Shown: piece after piece, positions 13,101-24,042 of the stretch
How positions within the stretch are numbered: the first letter of the stretch is position 1
Layout of the letters: each line of letters starts with the position of its first letter
Assembly (NCBI GenBank): GCA_019614645.1
Contig: JABWDB010000008.1
Span: 10,564,501-10,628,500 of the forward strand
Source: Stratiolaelaps scimitus
Taxonomy: Eukaryota; Arthropoda; Arachnida; Mesostigmata; Laelapidae
Length of the DNA: 64,000 bases
Reading direction: 5' to 3'
Notes under the pieces: model-generated
Seen by the model: only the letters and a program-made list of their open reading frames with translations
Database searches by the model: none
Told to the model about the DNA's origin: nothing
Position numbers and translations under genes: made by a program

Positions 13101-13467
13101 GAGACAAAAACGGGCGCAGATATTATGCTTCACAAACAAGACGAGCGACGATCCGCAGCAAACGCTCAGTGCATGTGGAGCAGCGTACGTTTACTCTTAT
13201 ATGAACAAGGTGAAATGGGCGAGGTTGCCTTCTAGGGGGGGTTTGCAAACACGCCGCACGTGCTTTCTGTAGCCGTTGTCGCTCGGGGCACAAACTTCAG
13301 ATCGAGGCAAATGTTTGTCTCAAAACAAACAAACAAACATACATTCAACCTAACCTGCGAAGGCAAACGCGGAGCATGCGCATAGTGTTATCGAGAGACC
13401 TACCTTGGGATCCGTCAGGCCGGCGACCCGTTAACGCGGCGTGCGCCGCCAACGCTTCCGATGACAT
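2987..13467 (-). CDS. C2H2 zinc-finger protein with tandemly duplicated finger exons (3' end not found)
   Basis: Likely a nuclear nucleic-acid-binding protein; the family member is not recognised. Minus-strand exons in order are 13404-13467 (ATG at 13467-13465), 12813-12872, 10767-10832, 10356-10442, 9976-10104 and 9483-9715. Seven cassettes follow: 8853-8939, 7711-7797, 6496-6582, 5141-5227, 4467-4553, 3649-3735 and 2987-3076. All have GT donors and AG acceptors, and phases agree throughout. The first six exons encode 213 residues. The N-terminal 136 are Ala/Gln-rich with a recurring AxQRLLDR-like segment and no recognisable BTB domain. Finger 1 is C165, C168, H181, H186. Finger 2 begins at C195, and its second His comes from the next exon. 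Each cassette adds one Cx2Cx12Hx4H finger with a 7-residue linker, so up to nine fingers are possible. Whether cassettes are joined serially or used alternatively cannot be told from DNA. The terminal exon and stop are missing from the model. Confidence 0.8.
3649..3735 (-). repeat. Zinc-finger exon cassette F (87 nt, phase 0-0)
   Basis: It starts F-S-H-I-D-C-N-R-P-K and has core CEICGKSFSTGSNLKQH. It differs from cassette C by Asp to Glu between the two Cys, and shares C's upstream intron flank. This is the only cassette whose frame stays open well past the donor, for about 40 codons. Confidence 0.8.
4228..4302 (-). repeat. tRNA-like sequence (tRNA pseudogene or SINE head)
   Basis: On the minus strand there is an A-box-like TAGCGTAGAGCGG and, about 45 bases later, a B-box-like GGTTCGAACGTCC. 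Six of seven acceptor-stem positions can pair (CGATTGG with ACGATCG). The T stem and anticodon stem do not fold well, so a working tRNA is unlikely. It lies in an intron of the zinc-finger gene. Confidence 0.35.
4467..4553 (-). repeat. Zinc-finger exon cassette E (87 nt, phase 0-0)
   Basis: It starts F-S-H-I-D-L-N-R-P-K and has core CDICGKSFSTGSNLKQH. The encoded 29 residues appear identical to those of cassette D, with only synonymous differences. Confidence 0.8.
5141..5227 (-). repeat. Zinc-finger exon cassette D (87 nt, phase 0-0)
   Basis: It starts F-S-H-I-D-L-N-R-P-K and has core CDICGKSFSTGSNLKQH. Its upstream intron flank (T-rich run then ATTCAG) resembles that of cassette E, and both carry Leu in the linker, suggesting a D/E pair. 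Confidence 0.8.
6496..6582 (-). repeat. Zinc-finger exon cassette C (87 nt, phase 0-0)
   Basis: It starts F-S-H-I-D-C-N-R-P-K, has core CDICGKSFSTGSNLKQH and ends V-R. The 29 intronic bases before its acceptor match those before cassette F, so these two look like the most recent duplicates although D and E lie between them. Confidence 0.8.
7711..7797 (-). repeat. Zinc-finger exon cassette B (87 nt, phase 0-0)
   Basis: It starts F-A-H-I-D-Y-S-R-P-K, has core CDICGKSFSTVSNLKQH and ends I-R. The acceptor is ATTTAG and the donor is GTTAGTACTAAC. The Tyr-Ser in the linker groups it with cassette A and the two-finger exon rather than with C to F. Confidence 0.8.
8853..8939 (-). repeat. Zinc-finger exon cassette A (87 nt, phase 0-0)
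   Basis: The acceptor TTATTCAG is followed by 29 codons starting F-I-H-I-D-Y-S-R-P-K-C. The core is CDICGKTVSTVSNLKQH, then V-R and donor GTTAGT. The usual aromatic Phe of the finger core is Val here, which may weaken this finger. Intron retention gives the tail V-S-M-D-L and a stop. Confidence 0.8.
9483..9715 (-). other. Zinc-finger exon carrying finger 1 and most of finger 2
   Basis: This 233-nt exon enters in phase 1 and leaves in phase 0. It encodes a Gly/Ser/Pro-rich lead, finger 1 (CPLCNRFFSTASNLTQH) and the Cys-Cys-His part of finger 2 (CDICGKTFSTPSNLKQH). The donor is the same AGG|GTTAGT used by the cassettes. It is therefore the probable founder of the array. Retaining the intron would add only V-S-W-R before a stop. 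Confidence 0.8.
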
Positions 13468-16400
13468 TTTCGACGAGTGGCGACGTCCGTCTTTACGGAG
13501 ATTTGATCAATCAATCGATCTACTGATCGACCGACCAATCAATTAATCACTATGATCAATCAACGAATAACCGAGAGATTTGTATCCAGACAGTTGTTCC
13601 ACTGATTTCCCCGATTGTGAAGGGCAGCACCGCTCACGGCATAACAATATACCACAACACACCACGGAGCCAGCAGACCCCCAGGGCAGGCGCACAGGTA
13701 GACACTCGTCACAAATCTTCGTACCGGTGCTGTTCTTGTAGACGCTTGTTCACTTGTTGTTGTTGTTGATGCTGCTGCTGCTGCGGTGGCTGCTGCTGTT
13801 GTTGTTGTTGTTGTTGATAAATGCTCACATGAGACATAGATAATCGAGCAATGGCGGAGCGACTGAAGCAACAAAACGCAGCACGAGATAGAACTCCGGC
13901 GATGCTCTCTGTACCAGCTGGATATAGCCACCGATCAGTGAGTGGATCGATCGTTGTATAGGCTCTGCTCACTCGTCAAATGTCTGCCTTCGTTCTTCTG
14001 CGAAGACTGTGGCCAAATAGCGTCGGATACACGAGGGATTCGGCACAGACGCTCTCGGCCCGAGCACGGACCCTAGCCTGTGTCTGTCTGATCGAAGGCC
14101 GACGTGAAGATCTGTTGAAACACTTGCAATTCGAACGGTACCTCGAACGACTTCGAGACGAAACTAACAATACAATGTCCGAAACTACCGTTTTTTCTTC
14201 TTTCGTATATCCAGAGATCCGAGAAACGATCCGAAAATCTGTTGCTGTGAGCAACGCTCGCTGCTGCTTCTGTTGTTGTTGTTGTTGCCACTGTTGTTGT
14301 TATTATTATTGTTATAGTTGTTGTTGTTATTATTGTTGTGGTGGTTGTTGTTGTTGTTATCCTGTTCGTAGTACACCTCACTATTTCCCTCTGCTTCGTC
14401 CACCGCGACGGCCGACGGGACAGCTATGTTCACCATCCCCAACACGGGAACCACCTCATTCTTCATTTATCGACATGGAGCTCGCAACGACGGACAGTAA
14501 CAGCAATAAATATGATGATGGTGATGATTATTCTGATGGTGGTGGTCGTGGTGGTTTGACAGTTGGACGACGATGAGGATGACGACGACTCGATGAGATC
14601 GCAGCTGACTCTCCAGCTGATGACCGACTCCGATGGTCAGTCATGCGTCGCGAGCTGTATCGCGATGTGTCGTGTGCTACTGATGGTAATGATGTCAATC
14701 AATCACAATAAGGCCCCGGGGGCGGACTCGCGCCGAGGGACGATGATCAGTGGTGGTGGGCTCAGATCAGCTCCAGATCGGAACGACTCACAGCCATTGA
14801 CTCGCCTCACGAGCATCGATCAACATGTGTAACTGGGAGGATTAATCCAATCCTAGGCTGAACAGAGCGAAAACTGGGAGAACAGACACGCTGACAATGT
14901 GGGGATAATGTGACGAGAATGGTGGCCGATGCTGACGATGATGATAATTCGGCGGCCACTGTTATCGCTATGATTTGTTATACAAGCTGTACGTGCAGAT
15001 GAAATGGATTCGTCGATGATTTTTGTTCAGCTGTGTGCTATTGGCATTTGCTGATCGATCTCTGCGTTTGGTAATCTCCGCCAACACGATACGGGAGTTA
15101 GACGGTAGACGACCATATCATACGATGAGATCCAATGAATGCGACACCAAGCCACTGCAACTGTGCTGAGGTCGGCGGCTGCTCATCCCACTTCACCCAG
15201 TAGTTATGTACCATACACACTCATCCAGAAATACATACATGAGAGCATGCATAAACAAACACATATACACACACACACACAGGAGAATGTTGTTATCGTC
15301 GGTGAAACTCTCCAGCGGATTGCTCGCTCCTGTTATCCAGTCGAAGAAATGAACAGACGCAACAACCGGGCACGGCGGTACTGCCAAACCTCGAGCGACG
15401 ATGGCTGGCCCAGCCAAGCGACAGACGCAACCAATGTTGATGATGATGGTGCCACAGTAGTAGGCAGGACCGCGGGTGAGTGCGAGCGAGAGAGAGAAAA
15501 AGAGACCTAATCCGTCCCCTGGTGGCCGTCAGTGGTACCAGCAGCAGTAGCGCAGCAGTTAACTACTGATGAAACTACTACTACCAGCTCGTATACTGCG
15601 GCTGGCCACCGAGAGTTGTTCGCCGTCGTTAAAGGCTAGCTAGGTAGGTTATTGTTGATGGCCGCTTCTGGCCTCCACTTCCACCTTCTTCTTTTCGATC
15701 GTCGTCAACCAATCACTCGGCGAATGGACAGAACGCGAGATTACACCAACGGCCACGGCCAACGGCGGCAGTTGTCCACGGTGCGGCGACGACAACGATT
15801 CGGCAGCGGCTCCGGCTGCTGGCACCATCACCACGACCACAACAACAACTGTAATGAACGAATACACAGGACTGGGTTCTTCCTTATATCTTTCTTTATT
15901 TGTTGTTGTTTTTTGGCGGCGGACCGCTGTCCTGCGCGGCCGCTCCTGTTCTGTTTGGCGGCCAGAGACGAACAAGCCAGTCGAATACAGACGATGATGT
16001 TTTCCGTCAATCTTTCGGTTGTGCTCTACGGCGAGCGGGCCAGGGGAGACTGAGGGGATGCTGGCCGTTGTTGATCGCTCGTAGTGGTTGTCGTGGCGGC
16101 GATTCGTGGTTAGCGCTACGAAAACGACAATGACGAGGGTAAAGACGACGGCGACGACGATGATGATAATGATAACAGTGGCATCAGACGTATGCCACCA
16201 GCTGCAGGAGCAGCATCATGATCAGCAAGCAGCAATCGGCCCTCCGGGAGCAGCAGTACCAGCAACTACAACAGCCACCACGGGATAGATAACTAGGTAG
16301 ATAGCTAAAAGACGACGGGCGGACAGACGACACTGGCTGGCTACGACTCACTACTACCACCACCAGCGACGCTACGGCCGCAGTTGTAATAGCCGCAGCA

Positions 16401-18225
16401 CCAGCGGCGGTGGCGGCCGCGCTCCCCTAGTCGCTCACAGACTCCTCACTGTGGTTGTGTATGATATGTTGTTCGTGGTTCGCAGACAGGCTAACAGGCG
16501 ACGGTGGTGGCGGTGGCGGCGGCGGCGGCGACAGCAATAAACAGAACGGCAGCACAGCGACGAACACTAGCAACGAAGCAACCGTCACAAAACACAGCAC
16601 GCACCAAACAGCATCCGGCAACAACGACCGAGTTGAATAGCCAGCAAGATAGCTACGAGCGAGGTAGCGAAACAGGCAGGCAGGTAGGAGGCAGACAACC
16701 AGACGACGATGACCACCGCCGCGGCAGATACTACGGCAGTACTGCCGCAAACCGCTAATATCGGTCCGCCAATGAGTGGTGAGCGACTCAGTCTCGGAAC
16801 TGCTTAGCCGCTGGCCACAGCAAAATGAAAGCAGAACCGGCGGCGGCAGCAGCAACAGCAGCAGTAGGAGCCGTGTCGTCTCTACTACCACTACTGTTGT
16901 TGTTGTTGTTGTTGGTACAACTACATCACCAACGGCGACTAACAAATGTGTGGAGAGAGAGGCTAGCGTGGCAAGTTGTCTCACTCAACGCAGAGTCCGG
17001 ACATGGACTCGATTCAATCGGTCCATAGCAGTAGTCCATAGCAAGTAGTAGCAGAAGTTGTAGTAGTAGTCGAGTGGTCGGGTCGCAGCAGAGCTAGAAG
17101 GAGAAGTGGCTCGTATAAAACGGGCACAATAACAACATCAGCGGCGGGTCCACCACAGCGGCAGCAGCCGCTCGCAACAGCAGCAGCAGCAGCAGCAAGA
17201 GGAAACCTGTCTCTCGTCTCACCTCGTCTGCCTGGCCGCTGTCCCGCCGTATAGCCGCAATAGCTGTAGCTCGCACCAGACCTGTACGAACAGGAGCGAT
17301 GCCAGTCGTGGTGTGCTGCCCGCTCGTTGTAGTTAGTAGTCGTCGCCGCAGTCGTGCGCTGCTGCTGCTGCTGGTGTAGTGTAGGCGGCGGCGGCTGCGG
17401 CGGCGACGGCGCTGCTGCTGCTGCTGATGGAGTTATAGAGACGGCGACTGGCTGGAGCGCAGCGGATATGGCGGGGACACTCGGCCAGACGCAAGTGGCC
17501 GAGGGAGAGGGCACGTCTTTCGACTCTGCCAAATTTGGCGGGCACGGTCGCTGCAACTACTGCTGCTGCGGCGGCGGCGGCGGCGGCGGCGGCAGCAGCG
17601 GTGGTTAGCTTATTACAATGATGCTGTAGCTGAGGCAGTAGGGCTGAGCAAGCATGCAAACGGAGGAATGAACAAACGAACACTTTCCAGAGGCAGGAAT
17701 CACTGCGGCAATCCCTAGAAAGCACAGTGTCGACATTTATCTAAAGGGATAATTTCGCACAAATTTCAGCTGCATCTAGTCAACGTAAGGTGAAAACGCC
17801 AACCAGAAGTGAACAGAGTACATTCTCGGCCGTTTTGGCGGGATGCGAACGAAAGGACGCTTGATTACCAACATTAACGAGTGGACGGCGCGGCGGGGGC
17901 AAGGGGAGCTTTGAAGGAGTAGAGAGAGAGAGAGAGAGAACGAGAGAGATGAATCGGTCGTCGCCAAGTTCGAAATTGCGATTTCGCTCAGCTATTTATT
18001 AGCGGTGCTGGTTGGTGGTAGATGACTAGAGAGACGAGGGACACGGCAGCGGAGAAGGAATATGGTACAGTGGAATATTATGCAATCGTGTCGAATTTGT
18101 GTATAAAGTCTGGCGTATAAAGTCACCACGATGGCGGCGGTGGCGGCGTTTAGGTGACTTCTCCGGCGGAGGTGAATCCGAGATATCGTCAACAGAGAAC
18201 ACCCGGGTCTTGCTATTGCTACGTT
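13468..18225. other. Repeat-rich intergenic region between divergent genes
   Basis: This region separates the start of the zinc-finger gene (minus) from GPALPP1 (plus). It holds dense GTT/CTG (about 13757-13820 and 14270-14365), GCC/GGC and GAT triplet runs, plus (GA)n near 17920-17950. Translated frames give poly-Gln, poly-Asn, poly-Ala and poly-Leu. A minus-strand frame at 13709-13972 with Gln runs, and one at 17014-17556 rich in Ala, Pro and Gln, are the least unlikely to be coding. Neither has domain or splice support, so I do not call them. The region probably contains 5' UTRs and promoters for both genes. Confidence 0.45.
18131..18157 (+). promoter_or_regulatory. Upstream ORF with TISU/YY1-like start context, before GPALPP1
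   Basis: CACGATGGCGGC matches the TISU consensus (SAASATGGCGGC) at 11 of 12 positions. Such elements bind YY1 and direct initiation on very short leaders. The frame encodes M-A-A-V-A-A-F-R and stops at 18157, 68 bases before the GPALPP1 start. It may be a short upstream ORF or a core promoter element. Confidence 0.35.
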
Positions 18226-21200
18226 ATGGCTGAGGCGAAGAATATCAGGCCAGAGCTCCCGCCTCATTTAAGGTCCGAGTTTGGCGAGTCCTCTGTATTT
18301 TGTACTCGCCATCATATAGCTAAATGTACATGGTAACATGTAATAATAATCATAATGATAATATAATGATAATAATAATAATAACTATCATAATAACTTT
18401 AGCATATAACAAGTGTCAAGTTTGTTTATGTAACTTATTCAGCGAAACTAATAACAGGAAGAAGGGCGAGCATGCTGTTAATACGAGGGCAATCATATAT
18501 TTTTAGTTTATCTAGATGTATATAGATATTGTTGATCGAACGGTTTTCTCTGTGCTGTCAAGTACACGTGCGTCCTGCTTAGATTTGAATCAGCTTGCGG
18601 AGAACGATAAGCTGATATTTTAAAAATGCTACCATATTCAGAACTATACAGTGAATTGTAGCGTATGCATTTTTTTCCAGTAACTACAGTATGACTGTAA
18701 AGCATCCTATGTTTGAGATATTGGATCCACGTTCTCAGTGGCTAGTATTGATGCGCGCCGTAGGGCAGGTAGAGGAAACACCAAACTCGAGACCCAAGTC
18801 ATTACTACTTTTGTGCCATATATAATAAAAACGCATCCGTAATGATATTCCGAATCATAAACACATTGCAACAGCTTAGCGCGAATCTATCGCTTACCGA
18901 GCCGTGACGCAGCACTTTGCCGCAGGATAATGCATTTACTGTTTAATCGTAAATAGAAAGAAATATAAAATAAACAGACTGCAGCTTCAATCACTTATGT
19001 TGTTTTGTTATTGTTATTATGTATCTCTATTGATGATGTCTTCCCGTACTTCTCGTTGTAGATCTCCAGAAGAAACGGAGAGAACCAGAGCGAGCGCTGC
19101 AGAAAATCGAGACGATCCAAGTCCCATCGTGGGGCCAATTTTGCCACCGGATTTCCGACGTGATTTAAACAAATCACTGTGAGTAGTGAATATAGGTATT
19201 TTACTTAAGAGTTGGCGGCTGCACAAAACGAAAAATTGGATTTGACAATGAATATCGTTAGCCTGACACTTAAATGCAAAGAGAACGAGAAACAACTAAT
19301 GTGCACATTTATCTAGCGGAAGCTGAGACCAAGATAATTCATACATGTGATGTGTATATATATATATATATATATATGTATATCATTAAAAGTAAATAAC
19401 AAGAAATAGCTGTAATATCTAAATCGCGCTAGTTAAAGAATCATCTACCAGCTTCTCATCTATCTCAAGAATCAATCAATCCTATCCAAGCTCGTTCTCC
19501 GGTTCGCTTCCCGGGAGCTTGGTATTCATTGCAATTAGGCTATTTTCGGTGCAAATTATCGGAAGAAATACTAAGAGGGGACATATCTAAACCTTTCCAG
19601 CTCGAAGGGTACCAGCGATAGAAAGAAAAATGATGACGACGGCGAAAATGATCGTAAGAAGGACAAACAGAAGAAGCAGTCCTCTCCAGATATTATCGGA
19701 CCAGTTCTTCCGCCTCATTTGCGGCATCTTGGTATGGCTTAACATAGCTATATCTCACACGAAACACATGCCCTCGAAATCAGAACATATGAGCGAACAA
19801 GCCACCGCTGGATATGTCTAGAGAAACATATATATATATATATATATATATCCGATATGTGTGTTCACAAGTGAGACAGACAAAACATTCCCGTCTGACT
19901 TCTACTTAACTATATATTTAACGAAAATGGCTGTTTGCAACGAAATTCTGCAGTAGCAGGTCCGAGTCGAGAAGAAAGCGGTTCTGACGACGGTGGGTCG
20001 TCATCAAGCTCGGAATCCGATTCGGATCCTGAAGTGATCGGGCCTCGCGTGAATCTGCAAGGAGGCGATTATGATGCGAGGAAAGAATTCGAAGAACGGC
20101 AAAGAAGAGCTGAAGAAAAGAAGCTTCAGGAGCCCACTCGAGAATCCTGGATGACCGAGCTACCCAAAGACCGAACTGGCGTTCGCATCTCAGGGACTGA
20201 AGCAAGAACATTCTTGAAACGGGGCGGCGAGGTGAGCACACATGATTTTACTTCAGAATTGATTTTTGTATTACCCCCCAAGCGTTTTCGCGCAGTGACT
20301 ATACTTTGGTGGTGTATTCGGACAACTTGCGAGCGCCTGCGTCCTGCATCAATCACTCTAGAAGTAAACGATTCAAGTGAGGATAGCGATTTAAACCGGA
20401 TAATTCGTAATATGAAGGGTGCATGTCGTCGCAGGTCAGATCATGTTGAACGCAGAATATTATGCCAATGTTTAACGTTGTACATTTGACGAGTGCGAAT
20501 TTTGGACGCTTCAACAGTGCGCCCCGAAGTACAACTGTCGTATAATTGCGTTGATTATGTAATGGCTGTCTCTTATGGTGAGAGGCAGATCTGGGGTTGT
20601 TGTGTATCCTATCGTACATTCTCCATATTGATATGCCCATGTTGACAGTACGCGTTGCGTATAACCTCGTACGAAGCGCTTCAAGGCTGACTTTCTAATG
20701 CTATCAATCTTTCAGGATACAACCCTAGACGATGGTTGGACAGATACGCCTGGTCAGGCGAAACGACCCAGTGCAAGCAACACTAATCGTGCTGAGGAGG
20801 AGCAATTGGCCAAAGCTCAAAGGCAAGTTGAATAGGGGACTAACTCGTCGAGAATAGCCAGAGGGAGGAGGTATTGCGATCTACAAAAATGATTCAAAAT
20901 ATAGAATTTATTTTTGTTTTCTTCCTCCGACCATTGTATGTATCTCCTAAGAAAGCAAAACGTGGTGCTGTTGTACAATATATACATTTGTACCGAGTTC
21001 CGAAATGTGAACTGTAACAGTCATTCGGAGTAGAACGAGCGACTTCTTCAAGAAAAGCGACTTCTTCTGTTTTCTCTTTCCTTCCCGGATGAGCTTTGTT
21101 TTCTTATAGTGACAAATATCGTTATGCTGTAGGGTCCCTTCTCCAGTGGGCTGCATGTTGTCGCTTGCACAAGTTGCATGATAATTGTATTGTACTTGCA

Positions 21201-22562
21201 GTACTTATACAGTGCAAGTTGGCCGCATTACATTATATACGATGGTCAAAAGGAGTGATACCGCTACAAGCATATATGGATAGAAAAATGAAATCTCTCG
21301 AAAGGGCAACGCCGAGGTGGACTGGATTACAGCTTCATGTTACCTTTATCATCATCATCACCATCATTATTATTATTATTATATTTCAGAAAGCGGGATG
21401 TCGATATCGACGCGTCACTTGCTGATTATAACGCTGCGAAACGCAGCAAGGCGCTGATCGATATGCACCAGGAGGCGAAGCCGGTGAAAAAGAAGAAAGC
21501 CGACAAAAGGAAAGAGCGGAAAAAGGATCGAAAGAAAAGGGAAAAGGATAAAAAAGAGAAGAAAAAGGAGAAACGAGTCAAAAGCAGCAGGAGGAGAAAG
21601 GACGACGATCAGAAAGAGGTGCGTTATCATCGTTTTGGTCGCCCTTAAATTCTCACAAGGCGAATGTGTATAATAAGTCGTCGAGGAGGTTGAGGCGAAT
21701 GAAAATCCGCGGGTTGTTGAATATGAACTGGTGTCTCGGGTCGTTGTCCGGTTGCACTGCACCATTTCTCGGGCGTGATTGGCGGCCGTCGTCATTTGCA
21801 AGGATCGTCAAGTGGTCCTCGTTAAAGTTGGCAGGCCGTGTTCGAGCTTATAACAGCGATGTGTTCTGCTGTTGAGCGCCGCCTCTCGTCTATGGCACTC
21901 TCCCTGTATGAGGCACAAATGTCATGGGCGTCACTTCGGCGTCACTTTGAACTCACCGACAAGCATTGGAAAGTAGGTGTCGGATAGGTGTGTAAAATGG
22001 TCACTCTTTAGTCGCGTGGGGCATCCATCTTCCAAAGGCTATGTTGCCACACGATTAAGTTTCAAACAGCATCGCCAGCAACGGTTTTGTAGTGCATTCG
22101 AATGGCGAGAAACGGCTGAGAAATAGAGACCATTTCCAAGAAGCGGAAACGTATGCCTTAATCGAATACCAACTGAACGTTGTATCATTCAAGAGAAATG
22201 CACAGACGACTTTTACTAGTGTTTTTGTTTCTCTACAGTACGAATTAACTATAATATATACTTCGTTGACGCATATGAGTTCATTTACTTAGCACACAGG
22301 GCGAACAGGTGCGTGCACCGAGACTGTACAGTTCAGTAACTAGTAGTGCCCTTTGAATGTTCCCAATCAACTTATTATAATCTAGCATTAATTGACATTG
22401 AGACCTACATTCGTATTTCAGGCGGCCTCAACTCGGAAGCCATTCAACTGGGAGGAGGACATGAAAGTCTCTATGGTTGACACGTCTCGGGCAAAAGCCA
22501 TGCTCGATCGAACGCTCCTTCAATCCCGATTTGCTGCAGGAAAGACTCAAAAATATCTCTAG
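18226..22562 (+). CDS. GPALPP1: GPALPP motifs-containing protein 1 homologue (DUF3752), 7 exons
   Basis: A conserved eukaryotic nuclear protein whose biochemical role is poorly defined. Exons are 18226-18272, 19062-19178, 19601-19731, 19954-20231, 20716-20822, 21390-21618 and 22422-22562. They total 1050 nt, or 349 aa. The start MAEAKNIRPELPPHLR holds a diverged first motif. GPILPP and GPVLPP follow, each in its own exon, then an acidic/Ser tract. The C-terminal DUF3752 part has W-M-T-E-L-P, ARTFLKRG, GWTDTP, ASLADYNAAKRSK and a final block around FNWEEDMKV. A Lys/Arg-rich stretch fills exon 6. The exon 5 donor is GC (AG|GCAAGT), needed to keep frame. The exon 4 acceptor could be either of two nearby AGs (19954 or 19960), changing two residues. 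A possible poly(A) signal AATAAA is at 23226. It converges with the collagen gene. Confidence 0.88.
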
Positions 22563-24042
22563 AATGATGTCGATGATGATTCGGATGACAATGAAACGTA
22601 ATAATAACATCACTTGTTACTCAGCGATCTCTTGGGCTTCACCGCTTGTTGTTGAGATGGATATGTCCGGCAAATCATTTCACCATGCATGCACGGGGTG
22701 CGTACCTGTTGACATCGGTAGAGCTGTACGTGTATCTGTAGAGTTCTACGGGCGGGTAGCGCCTGATCTTTTTTTTTCTACCTATTTTTTTTTGTTGTTG
22801 GAATATTTGTGTGCTCGCGTCGTTGACAGGGTTATCATGTACCGGCAACTATGATTTTTATGTTTGTGCCGGTTCCCGCTGGATGAACAACGTATTTTGT
22901 ACATCTAGTATCCTGGCTGTGTAGCGCTTTCCCAACTCGAGCAAACGACCGAAAACTGCTTGGTGGACATAGGGAGGATGCTCGATCCGCGGCAGTTTGA
23001 CGAATGGAAAAACATTTTGTGCAATCTGAGATCTGTTGCAGTGATTGATGAAATGTATAGATGCCTTTAAGTCGCCTGCAGGCTTTTGACAGGCACATAA
23101 AAATGAAACAGTGCTTAGAGATAAGTGATTACAATATGCCTTTGTGTATAATGCTAATCGATGCTGTGTGTACATACGAAAATTTAAGGATGTAATTCCC
23201 GTATCGTTATAATATGTTGGCGTGAAATAAAGAAGAAATTCCCAAGCAATAATTTAATATGTGTTGGATTTTCTCTGCAGGTATTAATGCTACGGCCCTG
23301 AGTTTTCTAGTTTGTAGTAGATTGAAATATGTTAACCTGCAATATATATATATATATATACATATAAGGTGGACTTCACAAGTACTACATGATCTAGCAG
23401 TCATGATCTGTTTGCTAAAAATATTCAGCTAGATCCGTCTGATTCTGTTTTGTCCTAAGTGTACTATATAGCTGTGGTATGCTAAGCGTACGTTTTTCAG
23501 CTCTGAGAGAATTGAATGACTCGACATTTACGAAAATAGAAAAATAATGATAATTTCGTAAATAGGTTGATTTTTGGGGTTTGACTACGTCATCATACGC
23601 GACATACTTTGCGATTGTATTTACACAGTTGTGGGGTGGCTTGTTTCAATACGCCTACTTGCATTATAGTAATTCTACGAGCACAGTGTGTGAACGCTAT
23701 ACGATCCCCTGTCTCGCTGCACGGCGTGGCCTACTGGTGTGGGATATTATATTCAATCATATCTGAACGAGAGATGATAATGGCTCGTAAATTGCATACT
23801 ATTATACCAGCCTAACGATCGCAACGTATATGCTCCAGCCAACATTGGATGAAAATCACTCAGTGCTAATTATTACTCAGTGGCGTTGTAACAGAATGTC
23901 TAATTGAATTGAAAACTCGAGTGTTCGTACTTCCCGTGTAACCAGTGTCTCTTTATTGGTAGCTACCTAGGTAAACTTATCTAACAATCAACCGCTCCCA
24001 TAGTAGAGTTAACAGCCTGCCATGGAAGCCAACATTCAACAT
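22563..24042. other. 3' intergenic region between convergent genes
   Basis: It contains the presumed 3' UTRs of GPALPP1 (plus) and the collagen gene (minus), and an (AT)n run at about 23340-23360. I see no further coding exon or RNA gene. Confidence 0.5.
23952..23957 (-). terminator. Candidate poly(A) signal of the collagen gene
   Basis: AATAAA on the minus strand lies 85 bases past the collagen stop codon, a normal position for cleavage and polyadenylation. It is the first such hexamer after the stop. Confidence 0.45.
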
